From positions 496,001 to 560,000 of the forward strand of contig NZ_QVNU01000004.1 of assembly GCF_003545715.1 (NCBI RefSeq): DNA of 64,000 bases, written 5' to 3'. A model generated the notes under the pieces. That model worked only from the letters and a program-made list of their open reading frames with translations, was not told the DNA's origin and ran no database searches. Numbering within the stretch: position 1 is the stretch's first letter; the number at the start of each line of letters is the position of its first letter. Of this stretch, positions 9,518-19,227 are shown in pieces. A program made the translations under genes and the position numbers. The stretch is from Taibaiella koreensis (GTDB lineage Bacteria > Bacteroidota > Bacteroidia > Chitinophagales > Chitinophagaceae).

Positions 9518-10381
9518 ATGTCGGTAACCGTCAGCTACCCTTACCCGGTCCAACGCCAGAAGATACTTCACGATGCCATAGAGGTTGCTTATATAGATGA
9601 GGGCGAAGGAGACAGCATTATCCTTTTCGTTCATGGATTGGGTCATTCGCTGCTGGGATGGGTTCGCAATATTGAGTACCTGAAACAGTACCATCGCTGC
9701 ATTGCCATAGACCTGCCCGGCAACGGCCTCTCTTCCACGGGGTCCTACCCTTACAGCATGCATTTTTTTGCAGAAGCTCTCTTTGATTTTATTCAGAAAA
9801 AAAAGCTGAAGCATATTTATCTCGCCGGTCATTCTATGGGCGGACAGATATGCCTCACCTTTGCGCACCTGCATCCGGAAATGATTAAAGGACTGATCCT
9901 TTGCGCACCTGCTGGCTTCGAGACCTTCAATGAATGGGAAAAAAGCCTGTATCGCAACACCATGTACTTCGTGGACCTGGTCAGCAACGAGGAAAACAGC
10001 CTCCGCAAGGCGATACAAAACAGCTTTTATATTATGCCCGATAATGCCCCGGCATTTACGCAACAGCTGGTGGACCTGATGAAGCTACAGGACCGCGACC
10101 ATTACCGCTATATGATCGACCGCTGCATTAACGCGATGCTCGACGAGCCGGTATTTGACTATCTGAGTGCAATCGCCCGGCCCGTGCTGATCCTGTTTGG
10201 CGAAAGGGATAACCTGATCCCCAACCGGTTCATTCACCCCATCTCGACCAAAAAGCTGGCCGAGACAGCGGCGGAGCGCTTTCAACAGGCCGAGGTACAT
10301 ATTATTTCCCAATGCGGCCATTTCCTGCAATGGGAAAAAGCGCAGCTCGTCAATGGTCACATCCGGAATTTCATTCAATAA
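9518..10381 (+). CDS. Alpha/beta hydrolase
   Basis: This 287-residue protein starts at the ATG at 9518 (MSVTVSYPYP); an upstream TTG at 9497 is less likely. The fold is shown by the oxyanion region VHGLGHS, the nucleophile elbow AGHSMGG (Ser in the GHSMG box), a likely acid in LFGERDNLIP and the catalytic His in SQCGHFLQWEKA. It has no signal peptide, so it is probably cytoplasmic. The family includes esterases, lipases and C-C hydrolases; the substrate cannot be read from the sequence. The DUF885 gene begins 15 bp after its stop, suggesting co-transcription. Confidence 0.88.
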   Translation: MSVTVSYPYPVQRQKILHDAIEVAYIDEGEGDSIILFVHGLGHSLLGWVRNIEYLKQYHRCIAIDLPGNGLSSTGSYPYSMHFFAEALFDFIQKKKLKHIYLAGHSMGGQICLTFAHLHPEMIKGLILCAPAGFETFNEWEKSLYRNTMYFVDLVSNEENSLRKAIQNSFYIMPDNAPAFTQQLVDLMKLQDRDHYRYMIDRCINAMLDEPVFDYLSAIARPVLILFGERDNLIPNRFIHPISTKKLAETAAERFQQAEVHIISQCGHFLQWEKAQLVNGHIRNFIQ

Positions 10382-10396
10382 TCTCATTTGCAGCTT

Positions 10397-12169
10397 ATGA
10401 TAAAGAAAACACTTTTATACCTTTCCTTTCCCCTGATTGCGCTCATGTCCTGCAACAGCGGTGGTACCGATAGCAAAAACAACAGGTCCGGCAGCGTTGC
10501 CGACGATGCGGTCAACACGGGTTTCAAAAACTATAGCGATCAATTTGTAACGGCGTTATGGGTACAGGAACCCGAATGGGCCACGCAAATGGGCTATCAT
10601 AAATTTGACGCGCAGCTTACGATACCTGACGAAGCAACGAAACAGCGAACGCTGGCATTCGTCTCGGCTCAGCTCGACAGCCTTAAAGCCTTTGACCCGG
10701 CCCTGCTCACGCCATCGCATCAGACAGATTACCGCATGATCGAAAATTACCTGAAGTTCCGGCAATGGGGTCTTCAGTCCCTGAAGGAGGGCGAGTGGAA
10801 CCCCGCTACCTATAACGTGACAGGCCTTATCGCTTTCATGCTTTCGGAGAATTATGCACCGCTGAAAAACCGGGTAACCGATTGTTACAAAAGGATATTG
10901 CAGATACCCGCCTATTACGAAGCGGCAAAGCAGCAGCTGAAAAATCCCGTCGAAGAGCTGAAGCAGCTGGGAATAGATCAGAATGAAGGCGGCCTCTACG
11001 TACTGGACAAAGACTTTATCGATTCCCTGGCGCACACAGACTTGTCCGCACAGGAGAAAGACAGCATGCGTATAGCTGCCCAGCGCGCGGCTGCAGCGGT
11101 AAAAGCCTACGTAGCCCACCTCAGGAGCTGGAAAGGCTATACCCCCCGCGATTTCCGGCTGGGCAAAGCCCTGTACGACGATAAATTCAAATACGAGATA
11201 CAGTCGTCGCTTACGGCAGAGCAGACCTATACCGCCGCCCTGGCCCGCAAGCAATACCTGCATGGCGAAATGGCCGGCATTAGCCGCCAGCTATGGAAGA
11301 AGTACTTTGGCGACGCCGCACAGCCGGCCGATACCCTTGCGCTCATTGGCAAAATGATCGATACATTGTCTGCCAGCCATGTGAAGCCCGATGGGTTCCA
11401 GGCGGCTATTGAAAAGCAGCTTCCCGAGCTCATCCGTTTCATCAGGGAAAAGAACCTCCTGTATATCGATTCTACCAAACCCCTGGTGGTACGTAAGGAG
11501 CCGGCCTATATGGCGGGAGTAGCCGGCGCTTCCATCAGCGCGCCCGGCCCCTACGACAAAGGCGGCAATACCTATTACAACGTAGGCAGCCTCGCAGGCT
11601 GGCCGGCGGCTAAAGCGGAAAGCTACCTGAGAGAGTATAATCACTACATCCTGCAGATCCTGAATATCCACGAAGCAATACCTGGTCATTATACCCAACT
11701 GGTATATGCCAACCGTTCGCCCAGTATTATCAAATCGATCTTGGGCAATGGCGCTATGGTTGAGGGCTGGGCCGTATATACCGAACAGATGATGCTCGAA
11801 AACGGTTACGGTAACAATGAGCCGGAAATGTGGCTGATGTGGTATAAATGGCACCTGCGTACGGTGTGCAACACCATCCTGGATTATAGCGTGCATGCGG
11901 GCCAGATGAGCAAAGACGAGGCCTTACGATTGCTGACCAAAGAAGCTTTCCAGCAACAGGCCGAAGCCGAGGGTAAATGGAAGCGCGTCAGTGTAACCAG
12001 TGTACAGCTTACCAGCTACTACAGCGGCTACCAGGCGATCTACGACCTGCGGGAAACGTTGAAAAAACGTATGGGTAAAAAGTTTGACCTGCGCGCTTTC
12101 CACGAGCAATTCCTGAGCTATGGCAGCGCTCCTGTAAAATATATCAGCGAGCTGATGCTGCAACAATAG
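10397..12169 (+). CDS. DUF885 family lipoprotein (putative metallopeptidase)
   Basis: The chosen ATG at 10397 gives 590 residues; an upstream TTG at 10388 adds three. A signal peptide with lipobox (LMSC) marks a lipoprotein. The central part carries HEAIPGH (residues 425-431), the HExxPGH variant of the zinc-peptidase motif seen across DUF885, with a downstream Glu in MVEGWAVYTEQMM as a probable third ligand. This arrangement resembles M32-type carboxypeptidases, so peptide hydrolysis in the cell envelope is likely but not shown. It ends an operon-like pair with the hydrolase upstream and is followed by a strong terminator at 12195-12232. Confidence 0.88.
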   Translation: MIKKTLLYLSFPLIALMSCNSGGTDSKNNRSGSVADDAVNTGFKNYSDQFVTALWVQEPEWATQMGYHKFDAQLTIPDEATKQRTLAFVSAQLDSLKAFDPALLTPSHQTDYRMIENYLKFRQWGLQSLKEGEWNPATYNVTGLIAFMLSENYAPLKNRVTDCYKRILQIPAYYEAAKQQLKNPVEELKQLGIDQNEGGLYVLDKDFIDSLAHTDLSAQEKDSMRIAAQRAAAAVKAYVAHLRSWKGYTPRDFRLGKALYDDKFKYEIQSSLTAEQTYTAALARKQYLHGEMAGISRQLWKKYFGDAAQPADTLALIGKMIDTLSASHVKPDGFQAAIEKQLPELIRFIREKNLLYIDSTKPLVVRKEPAYMAGVAGASISAPGPYDKGGNTYYNVGSLAGWPAAKAESYLREYNHYILQILNIHEAIPGHYTQLVYANRSPSIIKSILGNGAMVEGWAVYTEQMMLENGYGNNEPEMWLMWYKWHLRTVCNTILDYSVHAGQMSKDEALRLLTKEAFQQQAEAEGKWKRVSVTSVQLTSYYSGYQAIYDLRETLKKRMGKKFDLRAFHEQFLSYGSAPVKYISELMLQQ

Positions 12170-12194
12170 AATACCACATACTTAGTCATGAGAT

Positions 12195-12232
12195 AAGGGA
12201 CTGCCTGGTTTACGGGCGGTCCCTTATTTTTT
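12195..12232 (+). terminator. Intrinsic terminator after the DUF885 gene
   Basis: An 11-bp stem (AAGGGACTGCC at 12195-12205 with GGCGGTCCCTT at 12215-12225, one G-U pair) is followed by ATTTTTTG. It lies 26 bp after the stop codon. Confidence 0.85.
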
Positions 12233-12560
12233 GATCGCCTGCAATCTTCTGCCGGTGCACCCAAAAATTACAGGGCTGCGCTTCCCCTGCCCTCCTTTTT
12301 CATTACCAAAAAAACTATACTTCCGGCTCATAAACAATATTCTGCTGTTCCTCAAAAACACGTAAGAAAAGTGAAATGCAGCAAGCATCTTTACGAGAAG
12401 CTTTGTTATCAACGGGCTTTTATACAACCAAATGTCAAACTACCGCGGAAGGAGGCCGGGCACACCTTACAGCCATCACGAAGAAGCATTGGCTATGCTA
12501 TCATGATTGCCGGGAGCAAAACAGGTGCTCTTTATTTCTCTTCATTTAAATCCATTTCTG
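12233..12560. other. Intergenic stretch before the T9SS protein gene
   Basis: About 330 bp with only overlapping short frames and no recognised RNA or repeat. It presumably holds the promoter of the gene at 12561. I see no full -33/-7 pair. Confidence 0.4.
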
Positions 12561-14234
12561 ATGCATCAACCTTTAAAAAAATTAATTTTAACGCTATCAT
12601 TACCTTTCCTGGCCGCCCCCATGGCTACACTCCGGGCCCAGTCGCTCGTTCCATCCTCGGCGCCTGAGTTTGTCTACAACGGAGTCTATCCGTTCGAAAC
12701 AGCTACCTCTACTACCAACTATTCCTTACCCAATATTCCGACCGGCTTCGGCGATATTGACCTGTACCTGTCAGACGGCGGCAGTCCCATTGCGAGACAG
12801 TTCGTTTACCAGTTCAGCCATCCCGGAGATCCTTCCGCTATTGTTTACCAGGGCTCGTTTCTCTACATGGATGTTGTGGACATGCAGGTGGGCGCTGTAT
12901 GGAATTCGTATACCAACAATATGAATCTCCTGGTGGCCTATGCCTGGGGACATGATCATTATTTAGACATTTACGATCTTACTTCTTCCACCACCAACCC
13001 TGTGGTCCTGAAATCTTCGACGCAGCTGTCGCACAATACGGCCGACTACGGGCGCATCCGCATGGATTGCCATAAACAATATGGTGTAGCCATTGTGTGG
13101 GAGAACAAGGGAATAGGCCTGCAGACCATGATGGGAAACGGCGGAGCCTGGGGGCCGATCGTTACCTTAACCGGTACGGAATTGGCCACAGGACCAGACG
13201 TTGCCTTCAGCCACAGCGGCAACGACCTGAATGTTCATTATGCTTATTACGATCCAAAACTCAGTGCTATAGTTGAATCGGCGGCACATTGGACCTCCCT
13301 GATGACGGGACCAGCCAGCGCAACGCTTTCGCTTGAAGATATCAATGTTATCGGCGGAGCGCCAAAGTCAAGGATCATACTGGATTGCCCCGATCATCAT
13401 CCTCAGGAAAACTGGGCATATACCTATAGCGATGGCAGCAATATATTTGTCCGGCTGAGAGAGTATAATACCTTGCCGGCGCCGGTAACCGTAAGCGTTA
13501 ATTCCGGTGTACTGGGTAATGCTTCTACCCTTCCCCAGCACCAGGTATTTTCTCCTGCGCTGTATTATGGCGCAGGTACCGTCGATGGCCGTAGCGGACA
13601 AATTACGGTGGGCTGGTATGCTACAGACCTGAGCGGCTTTAACGGCTACATCGCCCTGGAAATGACGGAGGACGGAACGACCTTATTGAGTAAGCCCGAC
13701 TACCTTGCGCTTCCAGATGCGTACACGCCCCAGGTGTATCCTTACTATAGCTATCCTTACCAGGCCGACATCCTGGCGATCAAGCCGGGCATTGCCTTCA
13801 GCCGGAACAGTGAGCATGCCAATTTCCTGTACACCACTTATTATGATGCCAATGCCCAAACGGCACAAGGCAGATTCCACCACGCCTTCCACAAATGGAA
13901 CGATGTTGCATTCAAAGGCCAGGCGCCGGTAACCTTGCATCCCGAGTGCGGCAACCACCTGAAGGCACACAGCAGCGAAACCGGGATCAACACCTATCCC
14001 AATCCCTTCCGGGACAAGATCACAACCAATCTTTTCCTCAAGGAAGATGGCCAGCTGCTGCAAAGCCTGACAGACATTACCGGCCGCCAGCTGTGGCAAT
14101 ACCAGACCATTGGCAAAAAAGGCAGCTGCCAGATCAGCACAGACAACCTAGCTCAGCTGGCGCCGGGAACTTATATGCTGACGACTTCCCTAAACGGACA
14201 AAGGATCGGCACGCAGAAAGTAACCAAGCAATAG
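12561..14234 (+). CDS. Secreted protein with T9SS type A sorting domain
   Basis: The ATG at 12561 starts a clean signal peptide (MHQPLKKLILTLSLPFL..., cleavage near LRAQ) in a 557-residue protein. The C-terminal 80 residues (from TYPNPFRDKI through GTYMLTTSLNGQRIGTQKV) fit the type A sorting signal that the type IX secretion system recognises at the outer membrane before surface attachment or release. The middle about 450 residues are Tyr/Ser/Thr-rich, look beta-structured and match no domain I recognise; repeated G-Y-A-like strands could form a propeller or jelly roll. It converges on guaB, with a shared terminator between them. Confidence 0.85.
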   Translation: MHQPLKKLILTLSLPFLAAPMATLRAQSLVPSSAPEFVYNGVYPFETATSTTNYSLPNIPTGFGDIDLYLSDGGSPIARQFVYQFSHPGDPSAIVYQGSFLYMDVVDMQVGAVWNSYTNNMNLLVAYAWGHDHYLDIYDLTSSTTNPVVLKSSTQLSHNTADYGRIRMDCHKQYGVAIVWENKGIGLQTMMGNGGAWGPIVTLTGTELATGPDVAFSHSGNDLNVHYAYYDPKLSAIVESAAHWTSLMTGPASATLSLEDINVIGGAPKSRIILDCPDHHPQENWAYTYSDGSNIFVRLREYNTLPAPVTVSVNSGVLGNASTLPQHQVFSPALYYGAGTVDGRSGQITVGWYATDLSGFNGYIALEMTEDGTTLLSKPDYLALPDAYTPQVYPYYSYPYQADILAIKPGIAFSRNSEHANFLYTTYYDANAQTAQGRFHHAFHKWNDVAFKGQAPVTLHPECGNHLKAHSSETGINTYPNPFRDKITTNLFLKEDGQLLQSLTDITGRQLWQYQTIGKKGSCQISTDNLAQLAPGTYMLTTSLNGQRIGTQKVTKQ

Positions 14235-14277
14235 CAGGTGTTAATAACAGTAGCTTTTTTACAAAGAGTTTTTAAAA

Positions 14278-14312
14278 AGAAACCCCGGTGCACTAACGCG
14301 TCCGGGGTTTCT
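14278..14312. terminator. Terminator between convergent genes
   Basis: The stem AGAAACCCCGG (14278-14288) with CCGGGGTTTCT (14302-14312) is flanked by A-rich DNA on the left and CTTT on the right. It can act on both strands, ending the T9SS gene and guaB. Confidence 0.85.
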
Positions 14313-14339
14313 CTTTAAACAAATTTTTTTGTGGCTGTG

Positions 14340-15815
14340 TCAGGATCTGCGGCTGTAGTTCGGCGCCTCCTTGGTGATCACGATATCGTGCGGATGGCTC
14401 TCGGCCATGCTCGCAGCTGTAATACGGATGAACTGTGCATCTTCCTGCAACGACTTGATGTCCTTTGCACCACAGTAACCCATACCGGCACGCAGACCAC
14501 CGACGAATTGCTGCACTACTTCTTTCAGACTGCCCTTGTACGGCACACGACCTACAATACCTTCGGGTACCAATTTCTTGATGTCGTCTTCCGCGTCCTG
14601 GAAGTAGCGGTCCTTCGATCCTTCCTGCATGGCATCGATAGAACCCATGCCGCGGTAAGATTTGAATTTGCGGCCTTCGTAGATAATGGTGTCGCCCGGA
14701 CTTTCTTCCGTTCCGGCAAAAATGGAACCGGCCATGATCGTGCTGGCGCCGGCGACAAGCGCCTTTACCAGGTCGCCGGTATAGCGGATACCGCCATCGG
14801 CGATTACGGGAATACCTTTGGCTTTCAGTGCCTGGCTGGCTTCCATAATAGCGGTAAGCTGTGGTGCGCCGGCCCCTGTTACCACACGGGTCGTGCAAAT
14901 GGAACCTGGTCCCACACCCACTTTTACGGCATCGGCGCCCGCGGCGGCCAATGCTTTGGCGCCTGCAGCGGTAGCCACATTACCGGCTATAATAGGTAAG
15001 GTCTTAAAATTCTTACGGACCAGTTTCACCGTTTCGATCACACCTTTGGAATGACCATGAGCGCTGTCCATGGTAATGACATCGACACCTGATTGCACCA
15101 GTGCTTCCACACGGTCCAGTATATCGGCGGTGATGCCCACTGCAGCGCCGGCCAGCAGGCGGCCATAGCCGTCTTTCCCGGCATTGGGATGGCTCTTAAA
15201 CTGCAGTATATCGCGGAAGGTGATAAGGCCGATCAGCTTGCCGCTGCGGTCGACCACAGGCAGCTTTTCGATCTTGTGCTGCTGCAATATTTTTTCTGCC
15301 TTTAAGAGATCAGTACCCTGGGGAGCAGTGATCAGGTTAGCAGAAGTCATTACCTCCGACACTTTACGTTTCAGGTTCTTCTCAAAGCGCAGATCACGGT
15401 TGGTAAGGATACCGGCGATCTTATGCCCTTCGGCTACAATGGGAATGCCGCCGATCTTATTGTCCTTCATCAGCTTCAAAGCCTCGCCCACAGTGGCATC
15501 CGGCGACAAAGTGATGGGATCCAGGATCAGGCCGCTTTCGGAGCGCTTTACGCGGCGTACCTGCTCGGCCTGCTGCTGTATGGTCATGTTTTTATGCAAC
15601 ATGCCGATACCGCCCTCACGCGCCAGGGCGATGGCAAGCTCCATTTCCGTTACCGTGTCCATAGCGGCGGACAGCAGCGGAATGTTCAGTTTAATGTCTT
15701 TAGTTAGTTGGGTTGAAATGTTTACTTCGCGCGGAAGTACTTCGGAGTAAGCAGGGGCAAGAAGCACATCATCAAAAGTGAGTCCTTCGCCGTAGAACTT
15801 AGATTTTGCAGCCAT
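14340..15815 (-). CDS. guaB: IMP dehydrogenase
   Basis: This 491-residue enzyme oxidises IMP to XMP with NAD+, the committed step of guanine nucleotide synthesis, in the cytoplasm. The (beta/alpha)8 barrel opens with [18 protein letters not shown]. Two CBS domains occupy about residues 95-205, as usual. The catalytic loop [11 protein letters not shown] contains Cys307, and the flap and binding segments ([26 protein letters not shown]) are all present. The ATG at 15815 was chosen because the protein then starts [14 protein letters not shown]; a TTG two codons upstream is unlikely. It is monocistronic with its own promoter (15819-15850) and terminator. Length and motifs are normal. Confidence 0.97.
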   Translation of the reverse strand: MAAKSKFYGEGLTFDDVLLAPAYSEVLPREVNISTQLTKDIKLNIPLLSAAMDTVTEMELAIALAREGGIGMLHKNMTIQQQAEQVRRVKRSESGLILDPITLSPDATVGEALKLMKDNKIGGIPIVAEGHKIAGILTNRDLRFEKNLKRKVSEVMTSANLITAPQGTDLLKAEKILQQHKIEKLPVVDRSGKLIGLITFRDILQFKSHPNAGKDGYGRLLAGAAVGITADILDRVEALVQSGVDVITMDSAHGHSKGVIETVKLVRKNFKTLPIIAGNVATAAGAKALAAAGADAVKVGVGPGSICTTRVVTGAGAPQLTAIMEASQALKAKGIPVIADGGIRYTGDLVKALVAGASTIMAGSIFAGTEESPGDTIIYEGRKFKSYRGMGSIDAMQEGSKDRYFQDAEDDIKKLVPEGIVGRVPYKGSLKEVVQQFVGGLRAGMGYCGAKDIKSLQEDAQFIRITAASMAESHPHDIVITKEAPNYSRRS

Positions 15816-15818
15816 GTG

Positions 15819-15850
15819 CAAAGGTATAGCAACAATTTCAAATTTTCAAA
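15819..15850 (-). promoter_or_regulatory. guaB promoter (-33 TTTG, -7 TACCTTTG)
   Basis: On the minus strand TACCTTTG (15819-15826) matches the -7 consensus, and TTTG (15847-15850) lies 20 bp upstream, the expected -33 spacing. The -7 box ends only 3 bp before the guaB ATG. The transcript may therefore start at or next to the start codon and be nearly leaderless. Confidence 0.7.
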
Positions 15851-15936
15851 ATGCTGAAAAATATTTTTTACACTAGTATCATTTTTAATGATCGGCGCTT
15901 CCGAAAAGCAGGCGGGAAGCGCATCTCCTGCCGGTA

Positions 15937-16431
15937 TTACTGTCGCCTGTATACGATCTCCGTCGCCCGGGTCTCCTCGCCTGCCGGTGTAATGTTATAA
16001 GCCGTGATCAACAGTGTACGATCGTCTTCGAGCTCCATATCGGTACGCCAGCCCCATTCCTGCTGTTCGCCGGCCATCACCTGGTAAGTGCCGTAGACCG
16101 AAAAATGGCCTGCTTCGGTACGCTGTTGTGCATACATAATGCCGGTACCCATATGAAAGCTATCGATCCAGGCGCTCTGGAACCGGCCTGTATTGAGGTC
16201 GTAGCCATAAATAACGATGCCCTGCAAGGGCTTGCCCGCAAAGCTGCCTTCGTATTCATGCAGCAGGAAACGCCCGCCCAGAACAGGCCGTATCGTACCT
16301 TTCACCGGCGATTCATCGGCAACCACATCCGGTTCAAACCAGGTACGCGCTATACCCTGCCAGGCGCCGGCCATACGGCTCAGCTGATAATGGACCCCGT
16401 CTTCCAGCGAAGCTTCGAATTTAACGTTCAT
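15937..16431 (-). CDS. DUF1579 family protein
   Basis: The 164-residue protein starts at the ATG at 16431 (MNVKFEASLEDG); the open frame extends upstream but lacks similarity in style. The pattern LSRMAGAWQGIARTWFEPD, then GRFLLHEYEGSFAGKPLQGI and GYDLNTGRFQSAWIDSFHMG is typical of DUF1579, a lipocalin-like small beta-barrel whose role is unknown. There is no signal peptide. It is a single leftward gene between guaB and the divergent exonuclease gene. The family call is fairly safe; function is not. Confidence 0.75.
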   Translation of the reverse strand: MNVKFEASLEDGVHYQLSRMAGAWQGIARTWFEPDVVADESPVKGTIRPVLGGRFLLHEYEGSFAGKPLQGIVIYGYDLNTGRFQSAWIDSFHMGTGIMYAQQRTEAGHFSVYGTYQVMAGEQQEWGWRTDMELEDDRTLLITAYNITPAGEETRATEIVYRRQ

Positions 16432-16575
16432 AACCGGTCTGTTTATTAAGGAAAGATAGGTATTTGATACCAGTTCTTTTTCGCGCCGGATGAATAATTT
16501 ATTTTGGTTTCGGGCACGCAAAAGGTTGGCTATTCGGCTTTTTAAATTATTTTTACCCGATTTTTCTGTAACCCA

Positions 16576-17352
16576 ATGGCCCGATTACAATTACAACGAC
16601 CCATCGCTTTTTTTGATCTGGAAACGACAGGAGTAGACGCAGCAAAGGACCGGATCGTAGAAATAGCGGTGATCAAGCTTCTACCTGATGGCGGCCGTAT
16701 GACGTGGATGAGGAGACTGAATCCCGAAATGCCGATCCCTCCCGACTCTTCTGCTATACATGGCATCTACGACGCCGACGTGAAGGATGCGCCCACCTTT
16801 AAGGAGGTCGCACACGAGTTGAAGCAATTCCTGCACCAATGCGATCTTGGTGGCTATAACTCCAACAAATTCGACATACCTGCTTTGGCAGAAGAGTTTC
16901 TTCGTGCCGGTATTCCCGTCGACTTCAAGTCGCGTAAGCTGGTCGATGTGCAGCAGATCTTTTTCAAGAAAGAAGCCCGTACCCTCAGCGCTGCCTATGC
17001 CTTCTATTGCAACCGCGAGCTTGCCAACGCGCACAGCGCAGAAGCCGACGTGCTGGCTACTATCGATGTACTTGAAGCGCAGCTGGATAAATACACCGAC
17101 CTCACCAACGATGTGAATGAGTTGCACAACTTTACCGGGGGCGACGATTTTGTCGATTATGCACGAAGGATGGTGATGAAAAACGGCGTGCCCGTTTTCA
17201 ATTTCGGTAAGCATAAAGGCATCCCCGTAGAAGACGTCTTCCGCAAAGAACCGCAATATTATGACTGGATGATGCAGGCCGATTTTGCTTTACACACAAA
17301 GCAGATGATTTCCGAGATCCTGAACAATATGCTTCTAAAAAAAATGAAATAG
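16576..17352 (+). CDS. DnaQ-like 3'-5' exonuclease
   Basis: This 258-residue protein has the DEDDh exonuclease fold: Exo I with Asp and Glu in FFDLETTGVD (about residues 13-20), Exo II with GGYNSNKFDIPAL, and Exo III with HSAEADVLA. These residues bind the two metal ions that cleave DNA or RNA from the 3' end. After about residue 185 a small extra domain follows (FNFGKHKGIPVEDV), as in many Bacteroidota homologues. It resembles the DNA polymerase III epsilon subunit and RNase T, but is a separate gene, so it is more likely a repair or processing nuclease. The glycosyltransferase gene begins 45 bp after its stop. Confidence 0.88.
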   Translation: MARLQLQRPIAFFDLETTGVDAAKDRIVEIAVIKLLPDGGRMTWMRRLNPEMPIPPDSSAIHGIYDADVKDAPTFKEVAHELKQFLHQCDLGGYNSNKFDIPALAEEFLRAGIPVDFKSRKLVDVQQIFFKKEARTLSAAYAFYCNRELANAHSAEADVLATIDVLEAQLDKYTDLTNDVNELHNFTGGDDFVDYARRMVMKNGVPVFNFGKHKGIPVEDVFRKEPQYYDWMMQADFALHTKQMISEILNNMLLKKMK

Positions 17353-17397
17353 TATCTTGCGACCCGTCAGCAATCATCATTATTTAACACCAGACGT

Positions 17398-18120
17398 TTG
17401 GACAAGCTAGTCATCATACCCACATATAACGAAAAGGAAAACATAGAGAACATTTTACGCAAAGTGTTTTCTCTTGAAGGCCGTTTTCATGTGTTGGTAG
17501 TTGACGATGGCTCGCCCGACGGCACCGCCACTATTGTCAAGCAATTGCAGCAGGAGTTTGGCGAGCAGCTTCATATCGCCGAACGCGGCGGTAAACAAGG
17601 CCTGGGCACTGCTTATATTTTCGGCTTCAAATGGGCGCTGCAGAAAGGTTATCGCTACATTTTCGAAATGGACGCCGACTTTTCGCACAATCCCGACGAC
17701 CTGCTTCGCCTGTATGATGCCTGCCATACTAAGGCCGATGTAGCCGTCGGTTCCCGTTATGTATCCGGTGGCAAGATAAGGAACTGGCCGTTTGACCGGG
17801 TCTTCATCTCTTATGGCGCTTCTGTTTACGTGCGGCTCATCACCTGGATGCCCGTCAAGGATTGCACAGCGGGCTTTGTCTGCTATAAAAGAGAAGTGCT
17901 GGAAAAGATTCCGCTCGATAAGGTACGCTTTATCGGCTATGCTTTCCAGATCGAAATGAAGTACAGGGCCTGGAAGCTCGGCTTTAAGATCAAAGAAGTA
18001 CCCATCACCTTTGTCGACCGTAAGGAAGGCGTGTCCAAAATGTCGAAGGGCATTGTAAAGGAAGCCATCTTTGGTGTATGGAAAATGCGAAGGTTCATTA
18101 AGGGGAAAAGCGATTTATAA
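17398..18120 (+). CDS. Polyprenol-phosphate mannosyltransferase-like family 2 glycosyltransferase
   Basis: The 240-residue protein seems to start at a TTG (17398), since no in-frame ATG gives a full N-terminus and homologues begin 'DKLVIIPTYNEKENI'. Nucleotide-sugar and metal binding are marked by VVDDGSPDGT and FEMDADFSHNPDDL, and the family-specific RYVSGGKIRNW and DCTAGFVCYKR segments are present. These enzymes transfer mannose (or a related sugar) from GDP-sugar to a polyprenyl phosphate for later glycosylation of proteins or glycans. There is no C-terminal membrane domain, which fits the short, Dpm1-like type. It probably shares a transcript with the exonuclease gene. Confidence 0.88.
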   Translation: MDKLVIIPTYNEKENIENILRKVFSLEGRFHVLVVDDGSPDGTATIVKQLQQEFGEQLHIAERGGKQGLGTAYIFGFKWALQKGYRYIFEMDADFSHNPDDLLRLYDACHTKADVAVGSRYVSGGKIRNWPFDRVFISYGASVYVRLITWMPVKDCTAGFVCYKREVLEKIPLDKVRFIGYAFQIEMKYRAWKLGFKIKEVPITFVDRKEGVSKMSKGIVKEAIFGVWKMRRFIKGKSDL

Positions 18121-18190
18121 GTCAAAAATTGCCGGCTCCGGAAAGCGCTGTATCCCCATTTTTTCTTCTGCGACTATACCAGATCCTTCA

Positions 18191-19129
18191 CTAATATAGG
18201 GTTATCTTTCTCACCAGCTGTTTATCCTGCGCGCTTATATGGATCAGGTATATTCCCGAAGCCAGATTGTCCACATAAAGTGTTGCCTCTTGCTGCGTCT
18301 TTAAAGACCGGCGACAGGGTACTTGCCGCCCGGCCATGTCGGTAAGGTAAACCGATTGGATTGCCTGATTACGATCTTTCATTTTTATATAGAGTAAGTC
18401 TCTTGCCGGAACAGGATATATCTCTACTATTGGCGTGCCGTTTTGCAAATAGGTTATACCATTGGTACCCTCGCAAATGCCGCCAGGTTCCCGGATATAA
18501 TTGATAACATTATCCCTATAGCAACGTATAACAGGCCTCATGATGTTTGTTGTCGTCACACCGTTAGCATGCACTGCCAGACCTTCTTCCGCTCCAAGCA
18601 GCTGTGTATAGCTCCCCGAGCGGCTTCCGTAAAAGCCCCAGCCATCCAGTGCCGTGTTAAATACCCTTTTGAGTGGAACACCATTAACGGTTACAGTCCG
18701 GATGCTGTCTATCACTATACGGAATAAGGTATCCTGAGGCGCGCCGGGCAATGGTTCCGGAACCTGGTAGACCAGGGTGTCGCCCATAGCAACGTTAAAA
18801 ATATACAAGGGTAGAAAACGGGAAAAGTACCCATTATAATAAAACACGGTATCGTTACTCATATTCAGATACACGCTTGTCTTACTGCTATCGACAAACA
18901 AAGAAGGATTGGAAAGGTCGTACCGGTACAGGGTACGGTTGACTTTCCGGCAAACTTTCCCGGCAATTGTGGTATCACCGGCCACCTTTTGCAGCGTATA
19001 ACCCGTGTATTCATCGGTACCATAGCTATAATGCCATACGGCGTTTAAAGGCGCAAATACCTGCTGACCGCTAAGCACAGGCATTAAGACGACAAGCAGA
19101 AGCAGGAATAGGAAACCGGCCTTTTTCAT
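18191..19129 (-). CDS. Secreted protein with T9SS type A sorting domain
   Basis: The ATG at 19129 gives 312 residues with a clear signal peptide (MKKAGFLFLLLLVVLMPV, cleavage near SGQQ). The last 80 residues (EIYPVPARDLLYIKMKD ... GIYLIHISAQDKQLVRKITLY) form the T9SS type A sorting signal. The middle (FAPLNAVWHYSYGTDEYTGY...) is a beta-rich region seen in other secreted Bacteroidota proteins of unknown role. It contains CRKV and a lone Cys in ICEGTNG, possibly a disulfide pair. It lies leftward, 98 bp after the outer-membrane protein gene at 19228, and may be transcribed with it. Confidence 0.8.
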   Translation of the reverse strand: MKKAGFLFLLLLVVLMPVLSGQQVFAPLNAVWHYSYGTDEYTGYTLQKVAGDTTIAGKVCRKVNRTLYRYDLSNPSLFVDSSKTSVYLNMSNDTVFYYNGYFSRFLPLYIFNVAMGDTLVYQVPEPLPGAPQDTLFRIVIDSIRTVTVNGVPLKRVFNTALDGWGFYGSRSGSYTQLLGAEEGLAVHANGVTTTNIMRPVIRCYRDNVINYIREPGGICEGTNGITYLQNGTPIVEIYPVPARDLLYIKMKDRNQAIQSVYLTDMAGRQVPCRRSLKTQQEATLYVDNLASGIYLIHISAQDKQLVRKITLY

Positions 19130-19227
19130 AAGAATGATTTTTAAATTCAAAATGAAAATAGAACATGCAACACTTGCATATTGCATGCTTTTTATAAAGA
19201 CACCCTTGCAATGCATTGCGGTTGGTT